From: Pelomonas aquatica
GTDB lineage: Bacteria > Pseudomonadota > Gammaproteobacteria > Burkholderiales > Burkholderiaceae_C
Assembly: GCF_026712205.1 (NCBI RefSeq)
Contig: NZ_JAPPUW010000006.1
Location: 186,001-250,000 of the forward strand
Direction of reading: 5' to 3'
Length of the DNA: 64,000 nucleotides
Notes under the pieces: generated by a model
The model's database searches: none
Told to the model about the DNA's origin: nothing
Seen by the model: the letters and a program-made list of their open reading frames with translations, nothing else
Shown here: positions 9,230-17,193 of the stretch, piece by piece
Layout: every line of letters begins with the position of its first letter
Position numbering within the stretch: position 1 is the stretch's first letter
Made by a program: the position numbers and the translations under genes

Positions 9230-9549
9230 GGCGCGGGCTTTCCGCACTGGTTGCAAAAGCGGGCACCCGGCGTCAGAGCCGTTTCGCAGCTCTGACAGGA
9301 GGTAGCCATCAGTTGCCCACCACATCCGCTGCAAAAGCGCGCACCCGGCAACCCCTGCGTACCGCATTTGGCGCAGACCAGGCCACCAACGCCAGCCGGC
9401 GCGCCGCCTTGCGGCGGTGCGGCCGGTGCAGGTGGGTAGTAGCCACTGCCGTGCCCGCCATGCCCGCCGCCGTGCGAGCGCGAGCCACCGTGGTGGCCGC
9501 CGCCGTGGCCGCCCATGCCGCCCTTGAGTAGTCGTTCAAAGAATCCCAT
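9226..9549 (-). CDS. Gly/His-rich double zinc-ribbon protein, first gene of the operon
   Basis: This 107-residue protein has an N-terminal glycine/histidine-rich region (about residues 11-40; GGHGGGHHGGSRSHGGGH) and a proline/alanine linker. Two zinc ribbons follow, each a pair of CxxC knuckles: CAKCGT with CSGCGG, and CQSCET with CNQCGK. The ATG at 9549 has GGAG about 9 bases upstream. Its stop overlaps the lipoprotein start. Ribbons of this kind often act as adaptor or nucleic-acid-binding modules. The His-rich segment could also bind metal, which would fit the czc surroundings, but neither is shown. Confidence 0.75.
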   Translation of the reverse strand: MGFFERLLKGGMGGHGGGHHGGSRSHGGGHGGHGSGYYPPAPAAPPQGGAPAGVGGLVCAKCGTQGLPGARFCSGCGGQLMATSCQSCETALTPGARFCNQCGKPAP

Positions 9550-9893
9550 GTGTTACTCCGTCGACCGGCGCGGGTATGCCTCGCCGGCTCAATGATTTCG
9601 GTAGATGTCGGTGACATACGCCAGCCGTCGCGCGTACCCGCGCCGCTCTCAGTGTTGGTTGCCTGCGCCCTGGTCGCCTCGATGCAGCCATCAAGGCGGC
9701 AGTTCGCCCACGGACCGTGCGGCGCAACGCGTGCCACGGCAATGTGCCCCCCCGCAAGTTGGAGGGTTGGAGGACTTGCTAGAGCAGGCTCAGCTTCGGC
9801 TACGACGCACACCGGTCGTGCTGTGGCGGTTGACCACCACAGTGCGGCAGCCAAGACCACCATGCTGGCGAGCGCCAGCGAACGCTTTCGCAT
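9309..9893 (-). CDS. exported ORF, C-terminal part overlapping the zinc-ribbon gene
   Basis: A strong ribosome-binding site (AGGAG about 8 bases before the ATG at 9893) and a clear signal peptide (MRKRSLALASMVVLAAALWWSTATARP) argue that translation starts here. The ORF runs to 194 residues, but the last 80 lie over the zinc-ribbon gene in another frame and are low-complexity Arg/Ala/Thr sequence. I suspect the gene once ended elsewhere and was truncated or fused when the 6.2-9.6 kb operon was placed inside the czc locus. The mature part has three cysteines and no family I recognise. Only the N-terminal 110 residues are likely to be ancestral sequence. Confidence 0.4.
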   Translation of the reverse strand: MRKRSLALASMVVLAAALWWSTATARPVCVVAEAEPALASPPTLQLAGGHIAVARVAPHGPWANCRLDGCIEATRAQATNTESGAGTRDGWRMSPTSTEIIEPARHTRAGRRSNTWDSLNDYSRAAWAATAAATTVARARTAAGMAGTAVATTHLHRPHRRKAARRLALVAWSAPNAVRRGCRVRAFAADVVGN

Positions 9894-9980
9894 CGAATTC
9901 TCCTAGTGGCAGAAACCAACGAGGGAATCCGACGAGACGTCGTCGAGATCAGAAAAGAGGGAAACGCGCGTCTCGCCGGA

Positions 9981-10322
9981 TCAGGCGGCGCGCGATCTGT
10001 CAGGTCGTTCGGGTAACGCTGGAATGTGTGACGGGTGTTCGACGGGATCCCCGAACACATCCTGACCGGGCGGCACGTGAGCCGCCATTTGCACCTCAAC
10101 GCTCGGGACGCTGAAGCCGAAATGGCACATCTCACAGTCCGCGTGGGACAGGCTCGCTGCCTTGGTTTCCTTGACCTGTGATTGGCCAGCATGTTGGTGC
10201 TCGTGGTGGCCAATGTGCCTCGCTGCAGAGCCGCTTTCATGGCCGCAATACCCGGACGCAGCTGCAAAGGCGAACTGCACCGGTAGCACGATCATCAGCA
10301 GGATGACGAATAGGCGTCTCAC
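9981..10322 (-). CDS. CzcI-like small exported protein (copy 2)
   Basis: This 113-residue paralogue of the protein at 5181-5561 has the signal peptide VRRLFVILLMIVLPVQFAFA, followed by HIGHHEHQHAG and DCEMCHFGFSVP. I prefer the GTG at 10322 over the upstream in-frame start at 10364 because it aligns exactly with MRRWLTILLL of copy 1. The second CzcI suggests that the czc locus was duplicated in part, or that two metal loci are joined here. No CzcC follows directly; the exported ORF at 9893 is next. Role by family: regulation of, or metal handling for, Czc efflux. Confidence 0.72.
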   Translation of the reverse strand: MRRLFVILLMIVLPVQFAFAAASGYCGHESGSAARHIGHHEHQHAGQSQVKETKAASLSHADCEMCHFGFSVPSVEVQMAAHVPPGQDVFGDPVEHPSHIPALPERPDRSRAA

Positions 10323-10654
10323 GCGGGCAAGTGTACCGAGCGACAGGACTTTTGCCAGCGGCAACGGTCACAAAGACCACTGTGGCACAGGTCCTACTGC
10401 GACCGCCTTGCCTCTTCTTACTGCAATTTCAGCTGGCGAGCGTCGCGATCGGAGCCCTTTGACTTGCTAGCGCCCGATCCGGGCAGGCCTAGGAATGATC
10501 CCACTCGGTGGGGAGCTTTCTTGCATTGGAAGCTGCAAGTTGGTCGTTCTCTGCCGTCAACACGACTTGACTACCGGCGGCGCTTGCGTGGCATGCGCCT
10601 CATCGCCCCTGGACAGGTCTGCAGTTGTTCTCCTCCAGCGCACGATGAAGGCGC
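10323..10654. other. intergenic stretch without a recognised gene
   Basis: About 330 bp separate the second CzcI-like gene from the end of the RecD2-like gene. Both strands have only short overlapping ORFs with unconvincing composition. I see no tRNA, no clear terminator and no repeat matching the right end of the recombinase element. It is a candidate place for a junction between metal cargo and recombination module, but nothing in the sequence proves that. Confidence 0.5.
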
Positions 10655-12760
10655 TCATATCGAGAAAGCGACACACCGTTGGCGCACCAGCGGCGCTGAC
10701 TGAACCGCCACCTGGAACGCATCTCGGTCACCCACGAACACGACCTGCTCAACACCGCGAGTCAGTGCCGTGTAGATCAGCGCATGGTCGAGAATCCTGC
10801 TCTTGCCGACGACCACCGCGACGCGCTTGAACTGCGATCCCTGGGACTTGTGCACACTGATGGCATACGCCAGTTCCACTTGCTCCCTGGCTTCGGCCGG
10901 GCTGAAGGTATGTAGGTCGCCCTCGAAGCCCAAGCACAGCTCACCATCGGTGGCGACCGTCACTACCAGACCGAGACTGCCGTTCATGAGGCCACGTTCG
11001 TAGTCGTTGACGAGGTGGATGACCGGTTCACCGGGTAAGTACGGCGTTGGGTTTACCTCACCATCACAAGCGTCTGCATGGAACGATTGGTTGATGTGGT
11101 GGACACCGGCTTTGCCGGAATTCACCGCTGACAGTACTTGGAAGTCTTCTGCTCCCCATGCGCCAGCGATCTTCCGAAGTTCAGCCATCACCTCGTCCGC
11201 GCCGCATTGCACAAAGCTGACGCCGCTGTGGCGGCCGACATACGGCACGAATGCCGGCAGACGATGCTCCCGAACGGCAGCAGCTGCCGCAGGGATGCCG
11301 CTTGAGGCTGCCTGCCGATGGACCACCGTCAGATGTACCTTGGGGACGCGAGCGCTTTCCACCAACCTGTGGAAGACCAGACCGAAGGCGATTGGCGGAA
11401 GCTGTGCAGGGTCGCCTACCAAAAGCAATCGAACACCATCGGGAAGGTACTTCAGGACTCGGTAGAACGAAGGAAGGTCGAGCATGGACGCCTCGTCGAT
11501 CACGACCAGGCTGTTGGCAGGCACCTCGATTTTGCCGCTTCGCGCAGCAGCGATGAACTTCGCGATCGTCGACGCCATTGCATTAGTCGCTTCCGCCATC
11601 CGCTGCGCCGCGCGACCGGCAAGAGCCATTTGAAAGACTGTCAGTGCCTGGCGGTTGGCAAGTTCGATGATCACGCGAAGCACCGTGGTCTTGCCAACGC
11701 CTGCACCGCCGGTCAAGACGCCGACAGCGCTCTTGAAAGGCAGGAGCACTGCATCGCGTTGCTCGGCATTCAGCGCGAATCCCTGCTCGGCCTCAATCTC
11801 GGTGATGACGCCTGTGGCCCACCTTGGCACCGAGTCGACCGCGATGACCGACTGCTGAGCAGGCACTTCTCCGGCAAGCATGGCGTTCAGGCGCCGTTCG
11901 ACGCCATGCTCAAGGGCAGCCGCACCAATCGCTTGGTAGCCGTGCGCCTTGTCACCAACAATCGCGCGCCCAGCCAGCGCCAGGGCTATCGCCTCTTCAG
12001 CGCTCTGCCGGCCGAGGAGCCTCTTCACTCGCCCGAGCAATGTCTGGTGGTCAGTCAGCGTATGAGACTGCAGTAGTCTGGCATGTAAGGCGGCCTCAAC
12101 GGCCCCAACAAGTCGCCTCTCATCACCTTCCGAAACCCCAAGCTTCTGAGCTGCGGCATCGACGATCGGCCAGCTCGTGAATGCGAGGAGATGATAGGGA
12201 TTGGAGTCGAGCATGGCGCGAGCAGCATCGCCCCAAACGCGGAGCAGTCGCGTTGTCAGGCGCCACTCGATACCGTGCGCGTCAAGATGCTCGATCAGTT
12301 CAGTTTCATGCAGGCGTTCGGACCAGACTTGAATGAGCCGAGACGCGATAGGTGCCGTCAGCACCTCTTCCAAGCGCGCCGAGTCGCCGGCCGCGATGAC
12401 CGAGGCCAAGCGGTCGCCGAAGTGCCGCCATAGCTCTTCAGCCTTTCCTTTCCCGATCCCGGCAAAATGCGGGTGATGGCAGAGGTAGCGCGCAACGAGC
12501 CGTCCTCGCGGAACTTCCGGCCTACAGCTTGTGGCATGCAGTTGCACCCCATACTGCTCGTGCTCTCGCAGTTCTCCTTCTACGTACCAGGCTTCACCTA
12601 TGACCGGCAGCCTTGCCAATACATGCGCTCCAGCGAGCACGCGCAAGGGCCTTTCGTCCTCGGTGAAGCCTCCGAAAACAGCGCCACCGTTTGGCGCGAC
12701 GCTGACGATGCGCGCGACCGACAGGCGAAGGTTCGTCGTGTTCTGCGCAACTACGGTCAT
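10655..12760 (-). CDS. RecD2-like ATP-dependent 5'-3' DNA helicase
   Basis: This 701-residue SF1B helicase has an N-terminal OB-like region and a helix-hairpin-helix region (CHHPHFAGIGKGKAEELW), then Walker A GGAGVGKTT near residue 349. Walker B follows (LVVIDEASMLDLP) with the downstream motif VGDPAQLPPIAFG, and the C-terminal UvrD-like motif VELAYAISVHKSQGSQFKRV. The layout matches RecD2 (RecD without RecBC), which unwinds DNA 5'-3'. Its ATG overlaps the stop of the TnpC-like gene (ATGA), so it is the last gene of the recombinase operon. A helicase translationally coupled to tyrosine recombinases is unusual and suggests a role in excision, replication or repair of the element. Confidence 0.88.
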   Translation of the reverse strand: MTVVAQNTTNLRLSVARIVSVAPNGGAVFGGFTEDERPLRVLAGAHVLARLPVIGEAWYVEGELREHEQYGVQLHATSCRPEVPRGRLVARYLCHHPHFAGIGKGKAEELWRHFGDRLASVIAAGDSARLEEVLTAPIASRLIQVWSERLHETELIEHLDAHGIEWRLTTRLLRVWGDAARAMLDSNPYHLLAFTSWPIVDAAAQKLGVSEGDERRLVGAVEAALHARLLQSHTLTDHQTLLGRVKRLLGRQSAEEAIALALAGRAIVGDKAHGYQAIGAAALEHGVERRLNAMLAGEVPAQQSVIAVDSVPRWATGVITEIEAEQGFALNAEQRDAVLLPFKSAVGVLTGGAGVGKTTVLRVIIELANRQALTVFQMALAGRAAQRMAEATNAMASTIAKFIAAARSGKIEVPANSLVVIDEASMLDLPSFYRVLKYLPDGVRLLLVGDPAQLPPIAFGLVFHRLVESARVPKVHLTVVHRQAASSGIPAAAAAVREHRLPAFVPYVGRHSGVSFVQCGADEVMAELRKIAGAWGAEDFQVLSAVNSGKAGVHHINQSFHADACDGEVNPTPYLPGEPVIHLVNDYERGLMNGSLGLVVTVATDGELCLGFEGDLHTFSPAEAREQVELAYAISVHKSQGSQFKRVAVVVGKSRILDHALIYTALTRGVEQVVFVGDRDAFQVAVQSAPLVRQRCVAFSI

Positions 12761-13218
12761 GAGCGCTCAGCCGGAGCTGGAATGCGACGTCCGCTGTCGA
12801 TCAGCATGTCTTCACGGCCCAGTTGAAGCTGAAGGTGCTTGACCTGGCGACGCAGCTCGGAGTTTTCGGCGACAAGTACAGCGTTCTGTTGCTCAAGACG
12901 ATGCAGCTTTCTCTCAAGTTGCGCCGTCGCTCTCGCTGCCAAAGGCTTCTCAGCGCTACTGCCTTCTGGACTGTCGCCTTCCACGCGTCGACGCTCACCA
13001 GCCCTGGCCAGACCTTGCTGATGTCGTGCTTCTTCTAGCCGCGCCTCGATCTTCGGGTTTTGATAGAAGCTGCTCTTGGGAATGCCGGTAACCCGAACCA
13101 GTTCAGACAGATTCAAGCTCCCCTCGCGCGCCACGGGAAGTTGACCGCCGTGGAGGAGGTATTCCTCGAACGTCGCAAGGTGCTCCTGCCCAATCTGCTT
13201 ACCGTTCTTCGAACCCAT
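12757..13218 (-). CDS. TnpC-like coiled-coil protein (DUF6262-like)
   Basis: This 153-residue protein has an N-terminal helix-turn-helix-like segment (NLSELVRVTGIPKSSFYQNPKIEARLEEA) and a C-terminal leucine-zipper-like coiled coil (LERKLHRLEQQNAVLVAENSELRRQVKHLQ). This is the plan of TnpC of Tn554-type elements, which influences orientation and efficiency of recombination. The ATG at 13218 lies only 2 bp after the TAG of the upstream gene, with GGAAGG upstream. An in-frame extension to 13254 would enter the previous gene and is less likely. Exact function in this element is inferred. Confidence 0.7.
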   Translation of the reverse strand: MGSKNGKQIGQEHLATFEEYLLHGGQLPVAREGSLNLSELVRVTGIPKSSFYQNPKIEARLEEARHQQGLARAGERRRVEGDSPEGSSAEKPLAARATAQLERKLHRLEQQNAVLVAENSELRRQVKHLQLQLGREDMLIDSGRRIPAPAERS

Positions 13219-13220
13219 GC

Positions 13221-13862
13221 CTACCTTCCAATGTCTCGATTGAGGTGGAGCCATTCGAAAAATGGAGTGGCCAGCTTGGAATCGACAACAACCTTTGGCG
13301 GGCGCGTGGTTGCGTCCAGAATGCGGTTTGCGTCGCGGTCGGCGGTCAATAGCCCATCGAAGTGGTGCAGGACTGCCAGAAGCGCCTGGCTCGTTTGCAC
13401 GAGCTTCAGTCGCAGTTCGTCTACAACTGCCTGACTGGTGTCTTCGGGGGAGCTTTCTGCAATAGACTTCGACTTTGCCGATTCAAGTTCGGCAATGTAG
13501 GCCTTCAGCCGACCCACCTCGCGACGCAAGTTCTCGACCCCAAGCTCGGCAGCGAGAAGCAGCGCTCCGGCCTTAGGGTCTTCAATCCCTTTGGGATTGA
13601 TGGCGCTTGTCCCCCCACCGAGGCTGGTGGCCATGTACGTCAAAAGCAGCGCCTTATATCGCTTATTGCGCAACAGGGTGGCCCGATTGCAGTTGGCGCC
13701 CTCGCGCTCTGCGATGTGCTTCGCAACCATGTCCGCCAGATCGGTGATGTACTCGCACTTCATGCGCTTCTTGCCCATGTAGGCCAGAAACTCACGAATC
13801 AAGGCTTCCCTGCGCTTTAGCTTCTCTTGCTGCCATCCGGCAAACGGGTTCTTCCCTGGCAT
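13221..13862 (-). CDS. small helical protein of the recombinase operon
   Basis: This 213-residue protein begins with a basic helical region (QQEKLKRREALIREFLAYMGKKRMKCEYITDLADMVAKHI) that resembles a DNA-binding or recombinase-partner domain. A coiled-coil segment follows (VENLRREVGRLKAYIAELESA), then a C-terminal helical part. It starts 1 bp after the stop of the TnpB-like gene. I recognise no named family. Position between TnpB-like and TnpC-like genes suggests an accessory factor for integration or target choice; this fourth protein is not in classic Tn554. Confidence 0.7.
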   Translation of the reverse strand: MPGKNPFAGWQQEKLKRREALIREFLAYMGKKRMKCEYITDLADMVAKHIAEREGANCNRATLLRNKRYKALLLTYMATSLGGGTSAINPKGIEDPKAGALLLAAELGVENLRREVGRLKAYIAELESAKSKSIAESSPEDTSQAVVDELRLKLVQTSQALLAVLHHFDGLLTADRDANRILDATTRPPKVVVDSKLATPFFEWLHLNRDIGR

Positions 13863-13863
13863 T

Positions 13864-16800
13864 TCAAATGCCTTCCAAGAGCAACTGCGAGGAAGATTGC
13901 CCCAGATTCTGCAGATGACTCTCTTTTGTTAGGAGTGACAATACTCGGCTGTAATCGAGTCCGTTGGCTTCAACGAAAGTTCTCAGCAGCCCGGCGCATT
14001 GGGCTGTAAGGTCGGGTGGCATCGGCGACGTGAGTGCCGCGCGAACGTTTCCCACATTCGCGAGTAACTGGCGCCGCAGGAGATCAAAACGGCCCTTAAT
14101 TTCGGGACTATCGAAGGTTGGGTAAGCGACACTCTCTGCGAGCCGCGCTAGAACGTATGCGGTTTCTCCCGTTGGCACCGGAATTCTCCGGAGTGCCTGT
14201 TCGATGATCTCCGGCTTAGCAACGACCCATCTGCGTGAGTCCTGCCCCGATTCAATAAGACGCCGCTGCACTTCGAGAACCTCGCTGGACAACTTCCAGC
14301 CGGCAAGCTCGTCCCCTAGGCGCTGTCGCTCTGCCTCACGCTCCTGCCGCTCGGTATCTGTATGTACCTCGTCGAAGTCAGACCTATCCAGAGCTTGCTC
14401 GACTGATTCAAGTTGCTCGGTAACCTGCTTAATCTTCGCGACGACTGCAGGAAGATGATCAATGCTCCTCACAGCGTAAGGACACAACGCACACCGACCG
14501 ATCCCACGGAGGTCCTTCAAAACGTCCGGCGGGCAGTGATTACCGAACGGGCACACTTCGGTTTTGTTGAATGCAGCGTCTGCACCGCGTGTCTCTCTCA
14601 AGACATCGATGCCGCTCTTTCCTCCCTCTCTAAGCGAGAGTGTCACGCAGCCATAGGATGCAAGCGTAGCCTCAAAATCGCGCCTTAGGGACTTTGCAAA
14701 AGCTGAATTAACGTGATCAGCCTTGAGAAAAATTGGATTCGGCCGTTGCCCGTTGGCTAACAGTTCGTCGAACTGCTTGCCGTAGGCGCCGACAGCAAGC
14801 GCGACTGCTTGTTCCGCCTGAGAAGCACGAATGTCGTCTTCATCGATTCGAACGTAGTGGTAAACGACGCTTGTATGCTGGCCGGTGACGTACTTACCAA
14901 TAAACTCAGCCGGAAGAACGGTAATGAGATGCGAGACTACTCCGACTCGTGCACTGTGAGGGGTAATGTCGCTCTTGGGATGAAGGGCGATCTTGGGTTC
15001 TAACGAACCACGGTAAGCGTTCAGGCGGTCGCGACGGTCAGACGCTTTGTAGGGTACATCCTCCGGCAGAAGCTCGAAAAGGGGGGGAATGCGTCCGCAA
15101 TCGATCTCGGACGCCATCCCTTGGACGCCCATGAGAATCTTGTCCCAAACGGTCGCGTAGCGACTGTCAGGATGTGGGTAACCTTCTGCTGTGACTGCGA
15201 AAAGAGGCTGAATCGCCGGCCACTTTGTTTTCTCGTTACCCTCATAATAGACGGTTTTGTCAAACCCAGCGCAGTCAATCAGATTTCGCCAGCGAAGTTG
15301 TTCGCGCAGAATTTGAATCACTCTTACGTTGACGTGTGGCTCCCAGCACTTCGTCATTACCTTGTCCGTATTGACTAGTAACTTCGTGATGCTAACGTCA
15401 TCGGGATGAACCTTGGAATCGAATGTTCTGGCGTCCAACCATTGAATATGTTGGTTTCGAATTCCTGTGTAGATCGCAACAAGGACATGATGTAACCCGT
15501 GCGGTTGCGGAATTCGCAGCGTCCGGCCATCCTTCAACCGGAACGTCTCTAGGTCCATGCAATTCGGGAGAAACTGAATCCGATGGCCTCTGCCTCGAAA
15601 GAAGACCATCGGCACATAACCGACTTTATCGGCTGCTCGAACTGTATCTATGACGGTTCTCTTTGCAATGAAAATAAGATCGTCATCACCAGATAGTTTC
15701 CCTGAAAGGATTCGATCCAGCACGACATGGGTATAGGTGACGAGTGTCTCAACGTAGGCCAGGTAGAAGGAAAAGAGCCTTCTGGGAACGGGGCGCTTGT
15801 TCGTGCCAATCAATCTGCCGACGGCTGGGAAGTCATGCTTAGAGAGGGGCTGCACGAACCCCTGGCAACCGGGCAGTTCGTGGGAGTTGCTCCCCAGGAA
15901 CTCAAAGAATTGTCGCAACGGCTGCAGCGCGTGGTGACGAGTTACTGGTGCCCAGCCCTGCCTCTCGCCATACTTTTCGACAAACTCCAGATAGGTCAAT
16001 GGAGTTGAAAACTCCAAGTGAACTAGGCGAGAGATGAAGACGCTGGTAAGCAGTTCGGAAGGCGTGGTTGGGTATCTAATACGAGTGTCACTATTCTCGT
16101 TGAACCAATACGGAAGGTAAAAGAACAGGTAGAGATTGAGATATCCGAGCGCCCGCTGATGTTCTTTGGGGCTTTCCCGCCTAAGCTTTCGCAGGTAGGT
16201 CGCTTGCAGTTCAAGCCAAGTCTGGCGCATCGCAGCAAAATCAACTGCCAACCCAGGCAACTTAGAAAGTCGCAACAGCCGCTCTGGGAACGCATCTGAC
16301 GGCCGCATTTCGAGCGCCTGATCGAGGTTGATCGACAGTGTCTTCTCGCCAAACAGTCGGCTTGTTTTATCTACAAGGCGCTCAGCTGATATCAACGCTG
16401 CGTCCCATGCCCGGACGGACACTGCACACCTGTTGCCATACTTGCGTTCAAGCACATCAACCAATGCGCGATACGCCATCGCTGCGCCTCGACCGCTGAA
16501 ATCTGTGGCATCGTTTGCCTCCTTCACCTTAAGGAGGTCATCTAGGTTCGCGTCTTCTGGCCGATTCCAACCAAGAGCAAGCAGCAACTTGGTGCCGTTA
16601 GACAAAAACCAAGACTTCCGCCCATGATGGGTCGTTACCGACTGCAGTGCAGCAGCGTTTAGTGAATCTGAATCGTATACCGATCGCACTAACTGCAGGA
16701 GTTCCGATGCGATGAATGGCGCGATTTCGATTCTTGTTCCATTGTTAGATTTAACAAACGGCCAATTGAAGGAATACGGTAGCGTTATCGCTCCTCCGCT

Positions 16801-17193
16801 ATGAAGGGCTATGAGGAAGAAGCCGAGACCAGACTGGACTGGACCCAGATAACTTGGCCTAAACCGGAAATTACCCTCTCGCTCCGCGAGCGTCAATCTA
16901 TAGAATCCGTCCTCATCGAGAGGCTCGAACCTTGTGCCATTGGCCTTGAATGCGTCTAAAACGTAGGACTCGTCGAAAGTGAAGTCGTTTCGAACCAGAG
17001 TGCATAAGCGAACATATTTGACATAGATCAGGCGAAGGTTGGCCTTGGCAGTGACTGTTTCCAGATCGACGTCGGTGGCGGAATACAATGTTGTAAGTGT
17101 GGTGGCAGCGGAATCAAGCGCTAATCTGATTGATTGATCCAGCTGGCGGCCGGACACGTTGAAGACAACGTCGGCTTTGGTGACGTTGATCAC
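13864..17193 (-). CDS. TnpB-like large tyrosine recombinase with Cys cluster
   Basis: This 1109-residue protein has a tyrosine-recombinase fold in its second half. The catalytic pattern is visible as R in TGIRNQHIQWLD, HSAR in ITPHSARVGVVSHL (near residue 744), then H and Y in GQHTSVVYHYVR. After it, near residues 880-905, comes a zinc-binding cysteine group (CPFGNHC and CALCP) and a coiled coil. The long N-terminal half (about 550 residues) has no domain I recognise. The start overlaps the stop of the TnpA-like gene (ATGA). The DNA here is visibly AT-richer than the flanks, which suggests transfer from another source. The large size and C-terminal Cys region resemble TnpB of Tn554-type elements. 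Confidence 0.82.
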   Translation of the reverse strand: MINVTKADVVFNVSGRQLDQSIRLALDSAATTLTTLYSATDVDLETVTAKANLRLIYVKYVRLCTLVRNDFTFDESYVLDAFKANGTRFEPLDEDGFYRLTLAEREGNFRFRPSYLGPVQSGLGFFLIALHSGGAITLPYSFNWPFVKSNNGTRIEIAPFIASELLQLVRSVYDSDSLNAAALQSVTTHHGRKSWFLSNGTKLLLALGWNRPEDANLDDLLKVKEANDATDFSGRGAAMAYRALVDVLERKYGNRCAVSVRAWDAALISAERLVDKTSRLFGEKTLSINLDQALEMRPSDAFPERLLRLSKLPGLAVDFAAMRQTWLELQATYLRKLRRESPKEHQRALGYLNLYLFFYLPYWFNENSDTRIRYPTTPSELLTSVFISRLVHLEFSTPLTYLEFVEKYGERQGWAPVTRHHALQPLRQFFEFLGSNSHELPGCQGFVQPLSKHDFPAVGRLIGTNKRPVPRRLFSFYLAYVETLVTYTHVVLDRILSGKLSGDDDLIFIAKRTVIDTVRAADKVGYVPMVFFRGRGHRIQFLPNCMDLETFRLKDGRTLRIPQPHGLHHVLVAIYTGIRNQHIQWLDARTFDSKVHPDDVSITKLLVNTDKVMTKCWEPHVNVRVIQILREQLRWRNLIDCAGFDKTVYYEGNEKTKWPAIQPLFAVTAEGYPHPDSRYATVWDKILMGVQGMASEIDCGRIPPLFELLPEDVPYKASDRRDRLNAYRGSLEPKIALHPKSDITPHSARVGVVSHLITVLPAEFIGKYVTGQHTSVVYHYVRIDEDDIRASQAEQAVALAVGAYGKQFDELLANGQRPNPIFLKADHVNSAFAKSLRRDFEATLASYGCVTLSLREGGKSGIDVLRETRGADAAFNKTEVCPFGNHCPPDVLKDLRGIGRCALCPYAVRSIDHLPAVVAKIKQVTEQLESVEQALDRSDFDEVHTDTERQEREAERQRLGDELAGWKLSSEVLEVQRRLIESGQDSRRWVVAKPEIIEQALRRIPVPTGETAYVLARLAESVAYPTFDSPEIKGRFDLLRRQLLANVGNVRAALTSPMPPDLTAQCAGLLRTFVEANGLDYSRVLSLLTKESHLQNLGQSSSQLLLEGI

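Noticed and set aside
10323-10654. Possible left attachment site of the recombinase module
   Set aside because: No match to the tRNA-Arg 3' half or to the 12-bp repeat of the right end could be found here.
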